Of a DNA stretch of 64,000 bases, positions 8,738-16,385 are shown in pieces. Under the pieces are notes generated by a model. That model ran no database searches and was not told the origin of the DNA. It saw only the letters and a list, made by a program, of their open reading frames with translations. The translations under genes were made by a program, and so were the position numbers. The number at the start of each line of letters is the position of its first letter. The first letter of the stretch is position 1. The DNA comes from Kitasatospora terrestris (lineage in GTDB: Bacteria > Actinomycetota > Actinomycetes > Streptomycetales > Streptomycetaceae). The DNA lies in the NCBI RefSeq assembly GCF_039542905.1, contig NZ_BAABIS010000001.1:6510001-6574000 (forward strand), read 5' to 3'.

Positions 8738-9184
8738 GTGAGGCTGACCAAGAGCACCGACATCGCGCTGCGCATCGCCATGCGCCTCGCGGTGCTGGGC
8801 GACGGCGAGCAGCCGACCACCCGCGAGGTGGCCGACGCCGTCGCCGTGCCGTACAACCACGCGGCGAAGGTGGTCAGCCGGCTCCAACACCTGGGTGTGG
8901 TCGAGGCCCGGCGAGGTCGCGGCGGTGGGCTGGCGCTCACCCCCGTCGGTCGGACCGGCTCGATCGGGCGGCTGGTCCGCGAGCTGGAGGGGGTGGGTGA
9001 CGTGGTCGGCTGCGAGGACGACCCGCCCTGTCCGCTGCGCTCCGCCTGTCGGCTGCGCGGGGTGCTGCGCCAGGCCCAGGAGGCGTTCTACGCGGCGCTG
9101 GATCCGTACACGGTGGACGACCTGGTCGGTCCACCCACCGGTCCGGTGCTGCTGGCCCTGACCGTGGGGCCCGGGCAGGACTGA
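8738..9184 (+). CDS. nsrR: NsrR, nitric oxide-sensing Rrf2-family repressor
   Basis: A 148-residue Rrf2-family winged-helix repressor that carries a [4Fe-4S] cluster and is released from DNA when NO attacks the cluster. I chose GTG at 8738, three codons after the longest possible start, because it puts Asp at position 8 (MRLTKSTD), the residue known to ligate the cluster in Streptomyces coelicolor NsrR. The three cluster cysteines follow in C-x5-C-x5-C spacing at 92, 98 and 104. The N-terminal helix-turn-helix is in residues 28-65. It is followed 73 nt later by the flavohaemoprotein gene, the classic NsrR target, and near-identical operators precede both genes. Confidence 0.93.
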   Translation: MRLTKSTDIALRIAMRLAVLGDGEQPTTREVADAVAVPYNHAAKVVSRLQHLGVVEARRGRGGGLALTPVGRTGSIGRLVRELEGVGDVVGCEDDPPCPLRSACRLRGVLRQAQEAFYAALDPYTVDDLVGPPTGPVLLALTVGPGQD

Positions 9185-9224
9185 GCGCGCCCGCGCGGTG
9201 CGGGTGCGCTTCCTTACGGCTTTT

Positions 9225-9247
9225 AATACGCATCTTGTATGCGAGTT
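9225..9247. promoter_or_regulatory. Probable NsrR operator upstream of hmpA
   Basis: A 23-bp inverted repeat with arms AA-TA-CGCAT and ATGCG-AG-TT around a 5-bp centre CTTGT. It ends 10 nt before the hmpA ATG. Its central 17 nt match the nsrR-upstream site in opposite orientation at 15 of 17 positions. NsrR bound here would block hmpA transcription until NO is present. Confidence 0.75.
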
Positions 9248-9257
9248 TGGAGATCCG

Positions 9258-10442
9258 ATGCTGTCCCCGAAGGCTGCCGAGACCGTCCGGGCCACCCTGC
9301 CCGCCGTGGGCGGAGCGATCGGCGAGATCACGCCGCTGTTCTACGACAAGCTCTTCGCCGCCCACCCGGAGCTGCTGCGCGACCTCTTCAACCGGGGCAA
9401 CCAGGCCAACGGCACCCAGCGGCAGGCGCTCGCTGGGTCGATCGCCGCGTTCGCCACCGCGCTGGTCGAGCACCCCGACGTCCGGCCGGACGCGATGCTC
9501 GCGCGGATCGCCCACAAGCACGCCTCGCTCGGCGTCACCGCCGCGCAGTACCGGGTCGTCCACACGCACCTGTTCGCGGCGATCGTGGAGGTGCTCGGCG
9601 ACGCCGTCACCCCCGAGGTCGCGGCCGCCTGGGACGAGGTCTACTGGCTGATGGCCAACGCGCTGATCGCCATCGAGAAGCGCCTGTACGAGGAGGCCGG
9701 GGCAGCCGACGGGAACTCCTGGCGCGAGTACCGGGTCCGCTCGCGGCAGACCGAGACGGCCGAGGTCGCCGCCTTCGCGGTGCAGCCGGCGGACGGCGGC
9801 CCGGTGCCCGCCTTCCGGCCCGGCCAGTACGTCTCGGTGCAGGTCGAACTCGCCGACGGGGCACGGCAGATACGCCAGTACAGCCTGGTCGGCGGGGACG
9901 AGGGCGCGCTGCGCTTCGCGGTCAAGCGGGTCGACGGCGAGCCGGCCGGTGAGGTCTCCCGGCACCTGCACACCGAGGTCCGCGAGGGCGACCTGCTGCG
10001 GATCAGCGCGCCCTTCGGCGACGTGCAGCTGGACTCCGCCGAGCGCCCGGTCGTCCTGGTGTCGGCCGGTATCGGGTGCACGCCGATGATCGGCATGCTC
10101 GCCGACCTCGCCGCACGCGGCTCCGAGCGCCGGGTGATCGCGGTCCACGGCGACCGCGACCCGGCCTCGCACGCCTTCCGGGCCGAACTGGAGCAGTACA
10201 CCGGCAAGCTCGCCGCCGGTGAGTCGCACGTCTGGTACGAGCAGCCCGCCGACGACCGGCCCGCCGAGCGGACCGGGTTCGTCGACCTGGCGGCGCTGGA
10301 CCTGCCCACCGACGCGACGGCCTACCTCTGCGGGCCGCTGCCGTTCCTGCGCGCCGCCCGCGCCCAGCTGGTCGAGGCCGGCCTGAACCCGGCCGACATC
10401 CACTACGAGGTCTTCGGCCCCGACCTCTGGCTCGGCGCGTAG
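9258..10442 (+). CDS. hmpA: Flavohaemoprotein, nitric oxide dioxygenase
   Basis: A 394-residue cytoplasmic enzyme that oxidises NO to nitrate with O2 and NAD(P)H. The N-terminal globin domain (1-140) has the proximal haem His in RIAHKHASLG (about residue 88) and Tyr98. A ferredoxin-reductase-like FAD domain follows, with RQYSLVG. The C-terminal NAD domain has GIGCTPM and CGPLPFL. The length is typical of Hmp. I chose the ATG at 9258 because it follows a GGAG ribosome site and gives the normal MLSPKAAETV start; an upstream in-frame start would run through the operator. NsrR control is expected from the adjacent repressor gene and the operator at 9225-9247. Confidence 0.95.
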   Translation: MLSPKAAETVRATLPAVGGAIGEITPLFYDKLFAAHPELLRDLFNRGNQANGTQRQALAGSIAAFATALVEHPDVRPDAMLARIAHKHASLGVTAAQYRVVHTHLFAAIVEVLGDAVTPEVAAAWDEVYWLMANALIAIEKRLYEEAGAADGNSWREYRVRSRQTETAEVAAFAVQPADGGPVPAFRPGQYVSVQVELADGARQIRQYSLVGGDEGALRFAVKRVDGEPAGEVSRHLHTEVREGDLLRISAPFGDVQLDSAERPVVLVSAGIGCTPMIGMLADLAARGSERRVIAVHGDRDPASHAFRAELEQYTGKLAAGESHVWYEQPADDRPAERTGFVDLAALDLPTDATAYLCGPLPFLRAARAQLVEAGLNPADIHYEVFGPDLWLGA

Positions 10443-10458
10443 GCGTCGATCCACCGCC

Positions 10459-11244
10459 TCACAGGGCGGCGGCGATGGCGTCCCACAGGGCGATCCGGGC
10501 GCGCAGGGCGGTGCGGACGGTCTCGGCGCACTCCTCCCAGCGGGCCCGGTCGTCGCCGCAGAGGTCGATCAGCATCTGCATCGCCATCGGGGTGTGCTGC
10601 TCGCCGTCGACCTCGATGTGCCGGGCCAGGTAGTCCTTGAAGACGCCCAGCCGGCCCGCCGCGTCGTCGATCCGGACGACCTGCTCGAACATCTCCGGAA
10701 TCAGGTCCTCGCGGCCGAAGGCGAACGCGGCGGCCTGGCAGTGCACCGGGGCGTGCTCGATGATGTCGAAGGTGACCGCGGCGAAGTCGGCCGAGGCCTG
10801 CGGGATCCCGGCCTCCTTCGCGGCCCGGGCCACCGGGTTCCCCGCGCGCAGCAGGTCGAGGAAGGCGGTCACCGCGGCGGTGTCGGCGCCCGAGCGGGCC
10901 ATGCCGTCCAGGTAGAGCTCGAAGTGGCTGATCCAGCCCTCGCCGAGTTCGTCGCTCTCCTCGACCAGCACGATCTCGTTGATCAGCCGGCGGCTGGCGG
11001 TGGGGCCGTCGGGCAGCCAGGGCAGCGAGACGCAGGTGAGCCGCTGCTGGAGGCACTTGAGCAGGGACATGAAGTCCCAGACCGCGTAGACGTGGTGCTC
11101 CTGGAAGGTCCGCACCTGCTCCAGGCCGTCCAGCAGGTGGTAGACGGGGTGGCCGACCACCTCGCGGCGGACCGGCTCGATCGCTTCGCGCAGCGCGGTC
11201 AGGCCGGGGTGGGTGCGGTCCCAGTGGTAACGGTCGGTGGCCAT
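10459..11244 (-). CDS. DUF3050 protein, probable haem-oxygenase-like fold metalloenzyme
   Basis: A 261-residue, all-helical protein of the DUF3050 family, whose function is not established. Three helices carry acidic/His clusters of the sort that bind two metal ions in haem-oxygenase-like di-metal oxidases: FQEHHVYAVWDF (about 51-62), a Glu-rich segment ending in WISHFELYLDG, and HIEVDGEQH (about 213-221), which contains D-x3-H. By analogy with that superfamily it could be an oxygenase or oxidative-cleavage enzyme for the pathway; this is inference. It is the last gene of the minus-strand operon, 29 nt after the E1-beta gene, which supports a biosynthetic role. Confidence 0.72.
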   Translation of the reverse strand: MATDRYHWDRTHPGLTALREAIEPVRREVVGHPVYHLLDGLEQVRTFQEHHVYAVWDFMSLLKCLQQRLTCVSLPWLPDGPTASRRLINEIVLVEESDELGEGWISHFELYLDGMARSGADTAAVTAFLDLLRAGNPVARAAKEAGIPQASADFAAVTFDIIEHAPVHCQAAAFAFGREDLIPEMFEQVVRIDDAAGRLGVFKDYLARHIEVDGEQHTPMAMQMLIDLCGDDRARWEECAETVRTALRARIALWDAIAAAL

Positions 11245-11273
11245 GAGGTTCTCCAAGGCGGTTGGGGGAAGCG

Positions 11274-12236
11274 CTACTTCACTGCGGTGAGGACCGCTTC
11301 GCGCAGGGCGTCGCGGGAGGGCTGCAGGGCGCGGTCCAGGGCGGGGGCGAACGGGAGGACCGTGCCGTCCGGGCGGGTGACGCGCAGCGGGGGCGCCGAC
11401 AGCCGGCCGGACTCGGCGGCGGTGGCGAGGAGTTCGGCGGCGAGGCCGCTGGTGCGGTTGGAGTCGTCGGCGACCACCAGGCGGCCGGTGCGGGCCAGTG
11501 AGGCGGTCAGCGCGGCCCGGTCGAGCGGGTAGAGGGTGCGGGGGTCGAGCACCTCGACGGAGATCTCGGGCGCCAGCTCCTCGGCGACGGCGAGCGCGTC
11601 GTGGACGAGGTGGCCGACGGCGACCAGGGTGACGTCGGTGCCGGGCCGGTGCACGCGGGCGCGGCCGATCGGGACGGGGACGAGCGGGGCGGTCACGTCC
11701 TCGCGGACGGCGAGCGCGCCGGCCGGCGCGAAGAGGACCACCGGGTCGTCGTCGCGGATGGCGGAGGCGAGCAGTCCGTACGCGTCGCCGGGCGTGGCGG
11801 GCACCAGGGTCTTCATGCCGATGTGCGCGAACAGGCTGTACGGGTGGTCGGAGTGCTGGCCGGCCCAGCCGGAGCGGGAGCCGGAGCCGGGGACCACCAC
11901 GGTCAGCGGGACGCGCGCCTGGCCGCCGGTCATCAGGGAGAACTTGTGCGCCTGGTTCGCGAGTTGTTCGAGAACCAGGTAGAGCAGGGAGGGGATCTGG
12001 AGCTCGATCACCGGACGCATGCCGACCAGCGCGGCGCCGATCGCGGCGGAGGTGAACGCCTGCTCCGAGAGCGGGGTGTCGACCACCCGGTCGGCGCCGA
12101 AGCGCTGCTGCAGGCCGAGGGTGAGCCCGGCGAGGCCCGCGCCGACGTCCTCGCCGAGGACGCACACCGCGGGATCGTCGGCGAGCGCGTCGGCCAGCGC
12201 CCGGTTGAGTGCCTTGGGGTAGCTGAGCAGGGTCAT
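11274..12236 (-). CDS. 2-oxoacid dehydrogenase E1 component, beta subunit (thiamine diphosphate-dependent)
   Basis: A 320-residue transketolase-like beta subunit. The N-terminal pyrimidine-binding domain has the motif VLGEDVGAG and the conserved segment DTPLSEQAFTSAAIGAAL with the activating Glu. SRSGWAGQHSDHPYSLFAHIGMKTLVPATPGDAYGLL is shortened here to its ends: SRSGWAGQHSDHPYSLFAHI then KTLVPATPGDAYG, as in pyruvate and branched-chain dehydrogenases. The C-terminal domain carries VEVLDPRTLYPLD. It overlaps the alpha-subunit gene by 4 nt (ATGA). No E2 or E3 gene is in the window. Related E1 pairs make phenylglycine precursors in streptogramin pathways (PglB/PglC), which fits the hydroxyphenylglycine-type genes nearby. 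Confidence 0.85.
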   Translation of the reverse strand: MTLLSYPKALNRALADALADDPAVCVLGEDVGAGLAGLTLGLQQRFGADRVVDTPLSEQAFTSAAIGAALVGMRPVIELQIPSLLYLVLEQLANQAHKFSLMTGGQARVPLTVVVPGSGSRSGWAGQHSDHPYSLFAHIGMKTLVPATPGDAYGLLASAIRDDDPVVLFAPAGALAVREDVTAPLVPVPIGRARVHRPGTDVTLVAVGHLVHDALAVAEELAPEISVEVLDPRTLYPLDRAALTASLARTGRLVVADDSNRTSGLAAELLATAAESGRLSAPPLRVTRPDGTVLPFAPALDRALQPSRDALREAVLTAVK

Positions 12237-13201
12237 CCGGCCGTCCCCTCCAGGGCGGTGGCGTACAGGTGGTCGGCGGCGCCGGCCGGATCGGGGTGCG
12301 GTCCGGCGAGCGCGAACTCCGCCGCCTCCTCCAGCAGCCGGGCCGCCTCGGCGTCGAGGGCGGCGGCGTCCGGCAGGGCGGCCGCCGCGGCGGTGAGCGG
12401 GTCGCGGGCGCGCCAGGCGGCGACCTCCTCGGCGCTGCGGTAGGCGAGCTTGAAGCGCCGTTCCATGGTGTGGTGGGCCTCGTAGCGGTAGGTGAGGCAC
12501 TCCAGGAAGGAGGGCCCGCCGCCGGTGCGGGCCCGCTCCACGGCTTCCTCGGCCGCCCGGCGGACGGCCTCGACGTCCATGCCGTCCACCGTGACGGCGG
12601 GGATGCCGAACGCCGCCGCCCGGCCGACCGCGCTGCCGCCGACCCCGGCGGAGGCCGGCAGGGTGGTGGCGTAGCCGTTGTTCTCGCAGACGAACACGGC
12701 GGGCGCCCGCCAGATCGAGGCGAGGTTCAGCGACTCCAGCAGGACGCCCTGGTTGAGCGCGCCGTCCCCGAAGAAGGAGACGGCGACCCGCGGTTCGCCG
12801 AGCCGCACCGAGGCCCAGGCGGCGCCGACGGCGATCGGCGCACCCGCGCCGACCATGCCGTTGGCGCCGAGGATGCCGAGCGCGAGGTCGGCGGCGTGCA
12901 TCGATCCGCCCCGGCCGCGGTTCAACCCGTTGGTGCGGCCCGCGAGTTCGGCGAGCAGCCGGCCCGGGTCGGCGCCCTTGGCGAGGACGTGCCCGTGGCC
13001 GCGGTGGGTGGAGGTGATCCGGTCGGCCGGGTCGAGGGCGGCGCACACGCCGACCGCGACCGCCTCCTGCCCGATGTACGGGTGGGTGCCGCCGACGACG
13101 TGGCCGGCGCGCACCCACTCCAGGGCCAGCTCCTCGAAGCCGCGGATCAGCCGCATGGTGCGGTACCGCCCGGCCGGGTCGGCGAGGTGGGGCAGGGTCA
13201 C
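12233..13201 (-). CDS. 2-oxoacid dehydrogenase E1 component, alpha subunit (thiamine diphosphate-dependent)
   Basis: A 322-residue alpha subunit that binds the ThDP diphosphate. It has RGGSMHAAD (the conserved GGS-MH motif, about 98-106), then GDGALNQGVLLESLNLA with ENNGYA, the GDG...NN ThDP/Mg motif. The C-terminal part has the conserved YRYEAHHTME segment, close to the YR.HGHS region of pyruvate and branched-chain E1 alpha chains. The start is GTG at 13201, overlapping the stop of the PhyH gene (GTGA). It presumably forms a heterotetramer with the beta subunit encoded next. The substrate could be a 2-oxo acid such as 4-hydroxybenzoylformate or hydroxyphenylpyruvate; the sequence alone does not decide. 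Confidence 0.85.
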   Translation of the reverse strand: MTLPHLADPAGRYRTMRLIRGFEELALEWVRAGHVVGGTHPYIGQEAVAVGVCAALDPADRITSTHRGHGHVLAKGADPGRLLAELAGRTNGLNRGRGGSMHAADLALGILGANGMVGAGAPIAVGAAWASVRLGEPRVAVSFFGDGALNQGVLLESLNLASIWRAPAVFVCENNGYATTLPASAGVGGSAVGRAAAFGIPAVTVDGMDVEAVRRAAEEAVERARTGGGPSFLECLTYRYEAHHTMERRFKLAYRSAEEVAAWRARDPLTAAAAALPDAAALDAEAARLLEEAAEFALAGPHPDPAGAADHLYATALEGTAG

Positions 13202-14118
13202 GGCCGGTCCTGCCACAGCACCGGGCAGAACTCCGGGTCCGCGTAGTCGGGCCGGCCGTCGTCGGTGCGCCGGACCACCGCGTCGTGGTTGTACGCGACC
13301 TCGCTGCCGTCCGGGCGCAGGTAGCGGCGGTACCGGTTGGACCCGTCCTGGAGGTGGAGCGAGACGGCCCGGCGGGGGAGGGCGGAGCGGTTGGGGCCGC
13401 TGCCGTGGTAGGTGCGGCAGTGGTGGAAGCTGACGTGCCCGCGGGGGATCTCGACCGGCACGGTGCGCACCTCGGCGCCGTTGAACTCGGCGTTCTCGCG
13501 CAGCAGCCGTTCGAGCTCGCCGCGGTCGCGGCGGGCGAAGTGCCGGGTGGAGTCGTCGCCGCCGGGGCGCTCCTCCCAGCGGTGGCTGCCGTCGACCATG
13601 GTGATGGTGCCCATCTCCTCGCCGCAGTCGTGGAACGGCAGGAAGGCGGTGAGCATCCGCTGCGAGGTGGAGGTCTGCCAGTAGTGCTTGTCGAAGTGCC
13701 AGGGCACCACGTTGCTGGGCTCGTCGGCGACCGGCGGCTTGAGGATCAGGGTGGACTGGAAGAGCCGGATCTCCTCGGCCTGGGCGAGCCGGGCGGCGAC
13801 CGCGCCGAGCAGCGGTTTGCGCAGGATCCGGCCGATCTCGGCGTGCTCGTAGTGCACGTAGTCGTTGTGGCGCTGGACCGGGCCGTCGGCGGGGGTCCAG
13901 GAGGCCAGGTTCGCGGGCCGGCCGGGGAGTTCGCGGTCGCGCTCGCCGCGGTAGTAGCGCTCGGTGGCGGCCTGCAGCAGGTCCAGCTCCTCGTCGCCGA
14001 ACAGCCGCTGCGAGAGGTACCAGCCGTGCTCGGCGTAGAACAGCACGTCCCGGTCGGTGGGGAGCAGCTCGCGCTCGGCGTCGGTGAGGTGGAAGGCCTC
14101 GGTGGCGGTGACGGTCAT
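13198..14118 (-). CDS. Phytanoyl-CoA dioxygenase (PhyH) family Fe(II)/2-oxoglutarate oxygenase
   Basis: A 306-residue non-haem iron oxygenase. The H-x-D part of the facial triad is in WHFDKHYW (about residue 166), and the distal His and 2-oxoglutarate-binding Arg are in the HHCRTYHGSGPNRS segment (about 237-250). PhyH enzymes in biosynthetic clusters hydroxylate or otherwise oxidise carrier-bound or free intermediates. Here it sits between 4-hydroxymandelate synthase (12 nt upstream) and the E1 pair (4-nt overlap), so an oxidation of an aromatic or acyl intermediate is likely. The exact substrate cannot be inferred. Confidence 0.83.
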   Translation of the reverse strand: MTVTATEAFHLTDAERELLPTDRDVLFYAEHGWYLSQRLFGDEELDLLQAATERYYRGERDRELPGRPANLASWTPADGPVQRHNDYVHYEHAEIGRILRKPLLGAVAARLAQAEEIRLFQSTLILKPPVADEPSNVVPWHFDKHYWQTSTSQRMLTAFLPFHDCGEEMGTITMVDGSHRWEERPGGDDSTRHFARRDRGELERLLRENAEFNGAEVRTVPVEIPRGHVSFHHCRTYHGSGPNRSALPRRAVSLHLQDGSNRYRRYLRPDGSEVAYNHDAVVRRTDDGRPDYADPEFCPVLWQDRP

Positions 14119-14130
14119 GGCGGGGTCCTC

Positions 14131-15126
14131 TCAGCCTTCCTGGCCGGCGCGCTCGCGCTCGACCGCCTCGTACAGGGCCTTGATGTTGGCGGAGCCGAAG
14201 GTGCCGGCTCCGCGCCGCTCGACCAGTTCGAGGAAGAGGGTGCGGCGCGGGTGGGTGGAGCGGGTGAAGATCTGGAACAGCTCGCCGCCGTGGTCGCGGT
14301 CGACCAGCACGTGGTGGGCGCGCAGCTCCTCGACGGGGATGGCGGTCGGGCCCAGCCGGGCGGCGAGCCGGTCGTAGTAGGCGCCGGGGGTGGTGAGGAA
14401 CACCACGCCGCGGTCGGCGAGTTCGCGAACGGCGGCGGTGATCGAGCGGGTGCCGTACGCGAGGTGCTGGACGCCGGCACCGCCGTGCGCCTCCAGGAAG
14501 CCGTCGATCTGGCCGGGGCTGCGGCGGACGTCCGGCTCCAGCAGGGTCAGGGTGACCGAGCCGTCGGGGCTCTGCACCACGGCGGAGTCCATCGCCTGGT
14601 CGCCGACCTCGATGTACTCGGCGTAGACCTCGGCGAGGCCGAGGCCCTCGCGGGCGAACCGGACGGCCGGGCCGAGGGTGCCGGCGGGCACGCACAGGGC
14701 GAGGTGGTCGAGCTCGAACAGCGGCCCCTCGGCGGCGGGTTCGCCGTCGGGCAGCAGGTCGTCGGCGGCGGTGAAGCGCAGCGCGAGGTCGCCGAGGGCA
14801 CCCAGCACGGTGTGCTCGTCGAGCTCCACCGCGCCGGCCGCGACGGCGCGTTCGACGGACGCGGCCGGGTCGGCGCTGCGCAGCACGAGCACGGCCACGC
14901 CGTCGCCGTGCCGGCGGACCCAGTCGGCTACCGGGTGCTCCGGGTCGACGGCGGAGGTGATCAGGTGCCGCACGGCGCCCTGGTGGGCGATCACCTGCGC
15001 CGTGCCGGGGCGGACGGCGGCGGGTGCGGTCAGGGTGAAGCCGAGGTGGTCGTGCAGCCCGGTGGCGTACTTGTGGGCGTCCTCGACGTGGAGTTCGACA
15101 TGGGCGAGGCCCTGCACGGTGGTCAT
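14131..15126 (-). CDS. hmaS: 4-Hydroxymandelate synthase
   Basis: A 331-residue Fe(II) dioxygenase of the 4-hydroxyphenylpyruvate dioxygenase (HPPD) fold that converts 4-hydroxyphenylpyruvate to 4-hydroxymandelate, the first step to 4-hydroxyphenylglycine. The iron ligands are His141 (FELDHLALC), His221 (GVQHLAYG) and Glu300 (LFLELVERRG); their spacing of 80 and 79 equals that of the Amycolatopsis enzyme as I recall it. The segments SPGQIDGFLEAH, TPGAYYDRL, STHPRRTLF and GAGTFGSANIKALYEAVE match HmaS more closely than primary-metabolism HPPD. It overlaps the upstream ketosynthase gene by 4 nt. Hmo and HpgT, the next two enzymes of the route, lie on the divergent arm. Confidence 0.88.
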   Translation of the reverse strand: MTTVQGLAHVELHVEDAHKYATGLHDHLGFTLTAPAAVRPGTAQVIAHQGAVRHLITSAVDPEHPVADWVRRHGDGVAVLVLRSADPAASVERAVAAGAVELDEHTVLGALGDLALRFTAADDLLPDGEPAAEGPLFELDHLALCVPAGTLGPAVRFAREGLGLAEVYAEYIEVGDQAMDSAVVQSPDGSVTLTLLEPDVRRSPGQIDGFLEAHGGAGVQHLAYGTRSITAAVRELADRGVVFLTTPGAYYDRLAARLGPTAIPVEELRAHHVLVDRDHGGELFQIFTRSTHPRRTLFLELVERRGAGTFGSANIKALYEAVERERAGQEG

Positions 15127-16385
15127 GGGGTGGCTGCTCCGAGGGGCGGGGCCGGGATGCTCGGCGGGCCGAACACCAGGCTGAGGTTGTGGCCGCCGAA
15201 GGCGAAGGAGTTGGAGAGGGCCGCGCCCACCGGTCGGTGGGCGGCGGCGCCGCGGACGTGCCGCAGGCCGTGGGCGGGGTCGGGGTCGTCCAGGTTGAGC
15301 GTGGCGGGCAGCACGCCGTGCGCGACGGCGAGCGCGCAGAACGCGGCCTCGACCGCGCCGGCGGCGCCGAGCAGGTGGCCGGTGGCGCCCTTGGTGGAGC
15401 TGACCGGCGGGCCGTCCGGGCCGAACACGGCGGTCAGCGCGGCGGCCTCGGCGGTGTCGCCGAGCCTGGTGCCGGTGCCGTGCGCGTTGACGTAGCCGAC
15501 GTCGGCCGGGGAGAGGCCGGCCGAGCGCAGCGCGGTGCGCATCGCGGCGGCCGCGCCGGCGCCGTCGGGCCGGGGCATGGTGGCGTGGTGGGCGTCGGTC
15601 GAGGCGCCCCAGCCGGTCAGGTCGGCCCAGCCGGTGGCGCCGCGGGCCCGGGCGTGGTCGGCCCGCTCCAGCACCAGGACGCCCGCGCCCTCACCGAGCA
15701 CGAAGCCGTTGCGGCGCCGGTCGAAGGGTCGGGAAGCCTGCGCCGGGTCGTCCCAACCGGAGGCCAGCGCGCGGGAGTTGTCGAAGGCTGCGGCGATCGT
15801 CGGGTGCAGCGGGGATTCGCTGCCGCCGCACACCACCACGTCGGCCTCACCACCGCGGATCAGCCGCAACCCTTCGGCCACGGCCTGCGCGCCGGCCGCG
15901 CAGGCGGTGATCACCGCCGAGCTGTAGCCGCGGATGCCGTGCGCGATGGCGATCCGGGCGGCCGCCATGTTGGAGAGCATCCCGGGGAGCAGGTACGGGC
16001 TGACCGCGGGCCGGCCGCGCTCCTGCCGGCGCCGGGCGTGCTCCTCGAAGGTCTCCAGGCCGCCGCCGCCGGTGGCGAGCACCACGGCGACCCGCTCGGG
16101 GTCGGCGTCGGTGCCGACGACCAGCTTCGCGTCGGCCAGCGCGTCCGCGGCGGCGGCGAGCGCCAGCAGTACGAAGCGGTCCACGCAGCGGGTCTCGGTG
16201 GCCGGCAGCACCTCGGTTGCGGGCACGTCGGGGGCGATGCCCGCGGCGGTGAGCCAGCCGGCCGCCGGATGGCCCCCGGGCGGCACGGCCAGGCCGGACG
16301 CGCCGGCCGTCAGCGCGGCGAACACCTCGTGCGCGCCGCGGCCGAGCGGGCTCACCAGGCCGATCCCGGTGACGACGGCGTTCAT
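15123..16385 (-). CDS. FabF-type 3-oxoacyl-ACP synthase
   Basis: A 420-residue ketosynthase with a complete Cys-His-His set: Cys in VITACAAGAQA (about 173), His in NAHGTGT (about 308) and His in KGATGHLLGAAG (about 343). It also has the GEGAGVLVLE region of KAS II. It would condense malonyl-ACP with an acyl-ACP. It is embedded in the coupled operon between the AMP-ligase (4-nt overlap) and hmaS (4-nt overlap), so it belongs to the pathway and not to housekeeping fatty acid synthesis. A second, altered ketosynthase and a half ketosynthase are encoded upstream, a set reminiscent of aryl-polyene and other type II highly reducing systems, but no ketoreductase or dehydratase gene accompanies it. 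Confidence 0.87.
   Translation of the reverse strand: MNAVVTGIGLVSPLGRGAHEVFAALTAGASGLAVPPGGHPAAGWLTAAGIAPDVPATEVLPATETRCVDRFVLLALAAAADALADAKLVVGTDADPERVAVVLATGGGGLETFEEHARRRQERGRPAVSPYLLPGMLSNMAAARIAIAHGIRGYSSAVITACAAGAQAVAEGLRLIRGGEADVVVCGGSESPLHPTIAAAFDNSRALASGWDDPAQASRPFDRRRNGFVLGEGAGVLVLERADHARARGATGWADLTGWGASTDAHHATMPRPDGAGAAAAMRTALRSAGLSPADVGYVNAHGTGTRLGDTAEAAALTAVFGPDGPPVSSTKGATGHLLGAAGAVEAAFCALAVAHGVLPATLNLDDPDPAHGLRHVRGAAAHRPVGAALSNSFAFGGHNLSLVFGPPSIPAPPLGAATP

Noticed and set aside
14131..15126. Assignment as housekeeping 4-hydroxyphenylpyruvate dioxygenase
   Set aside because: The C-terminal motifs and the neighbouring hmo and hpgT genes fit hydroxymandelate synthase better, although the two families share the fold and iron ligands.
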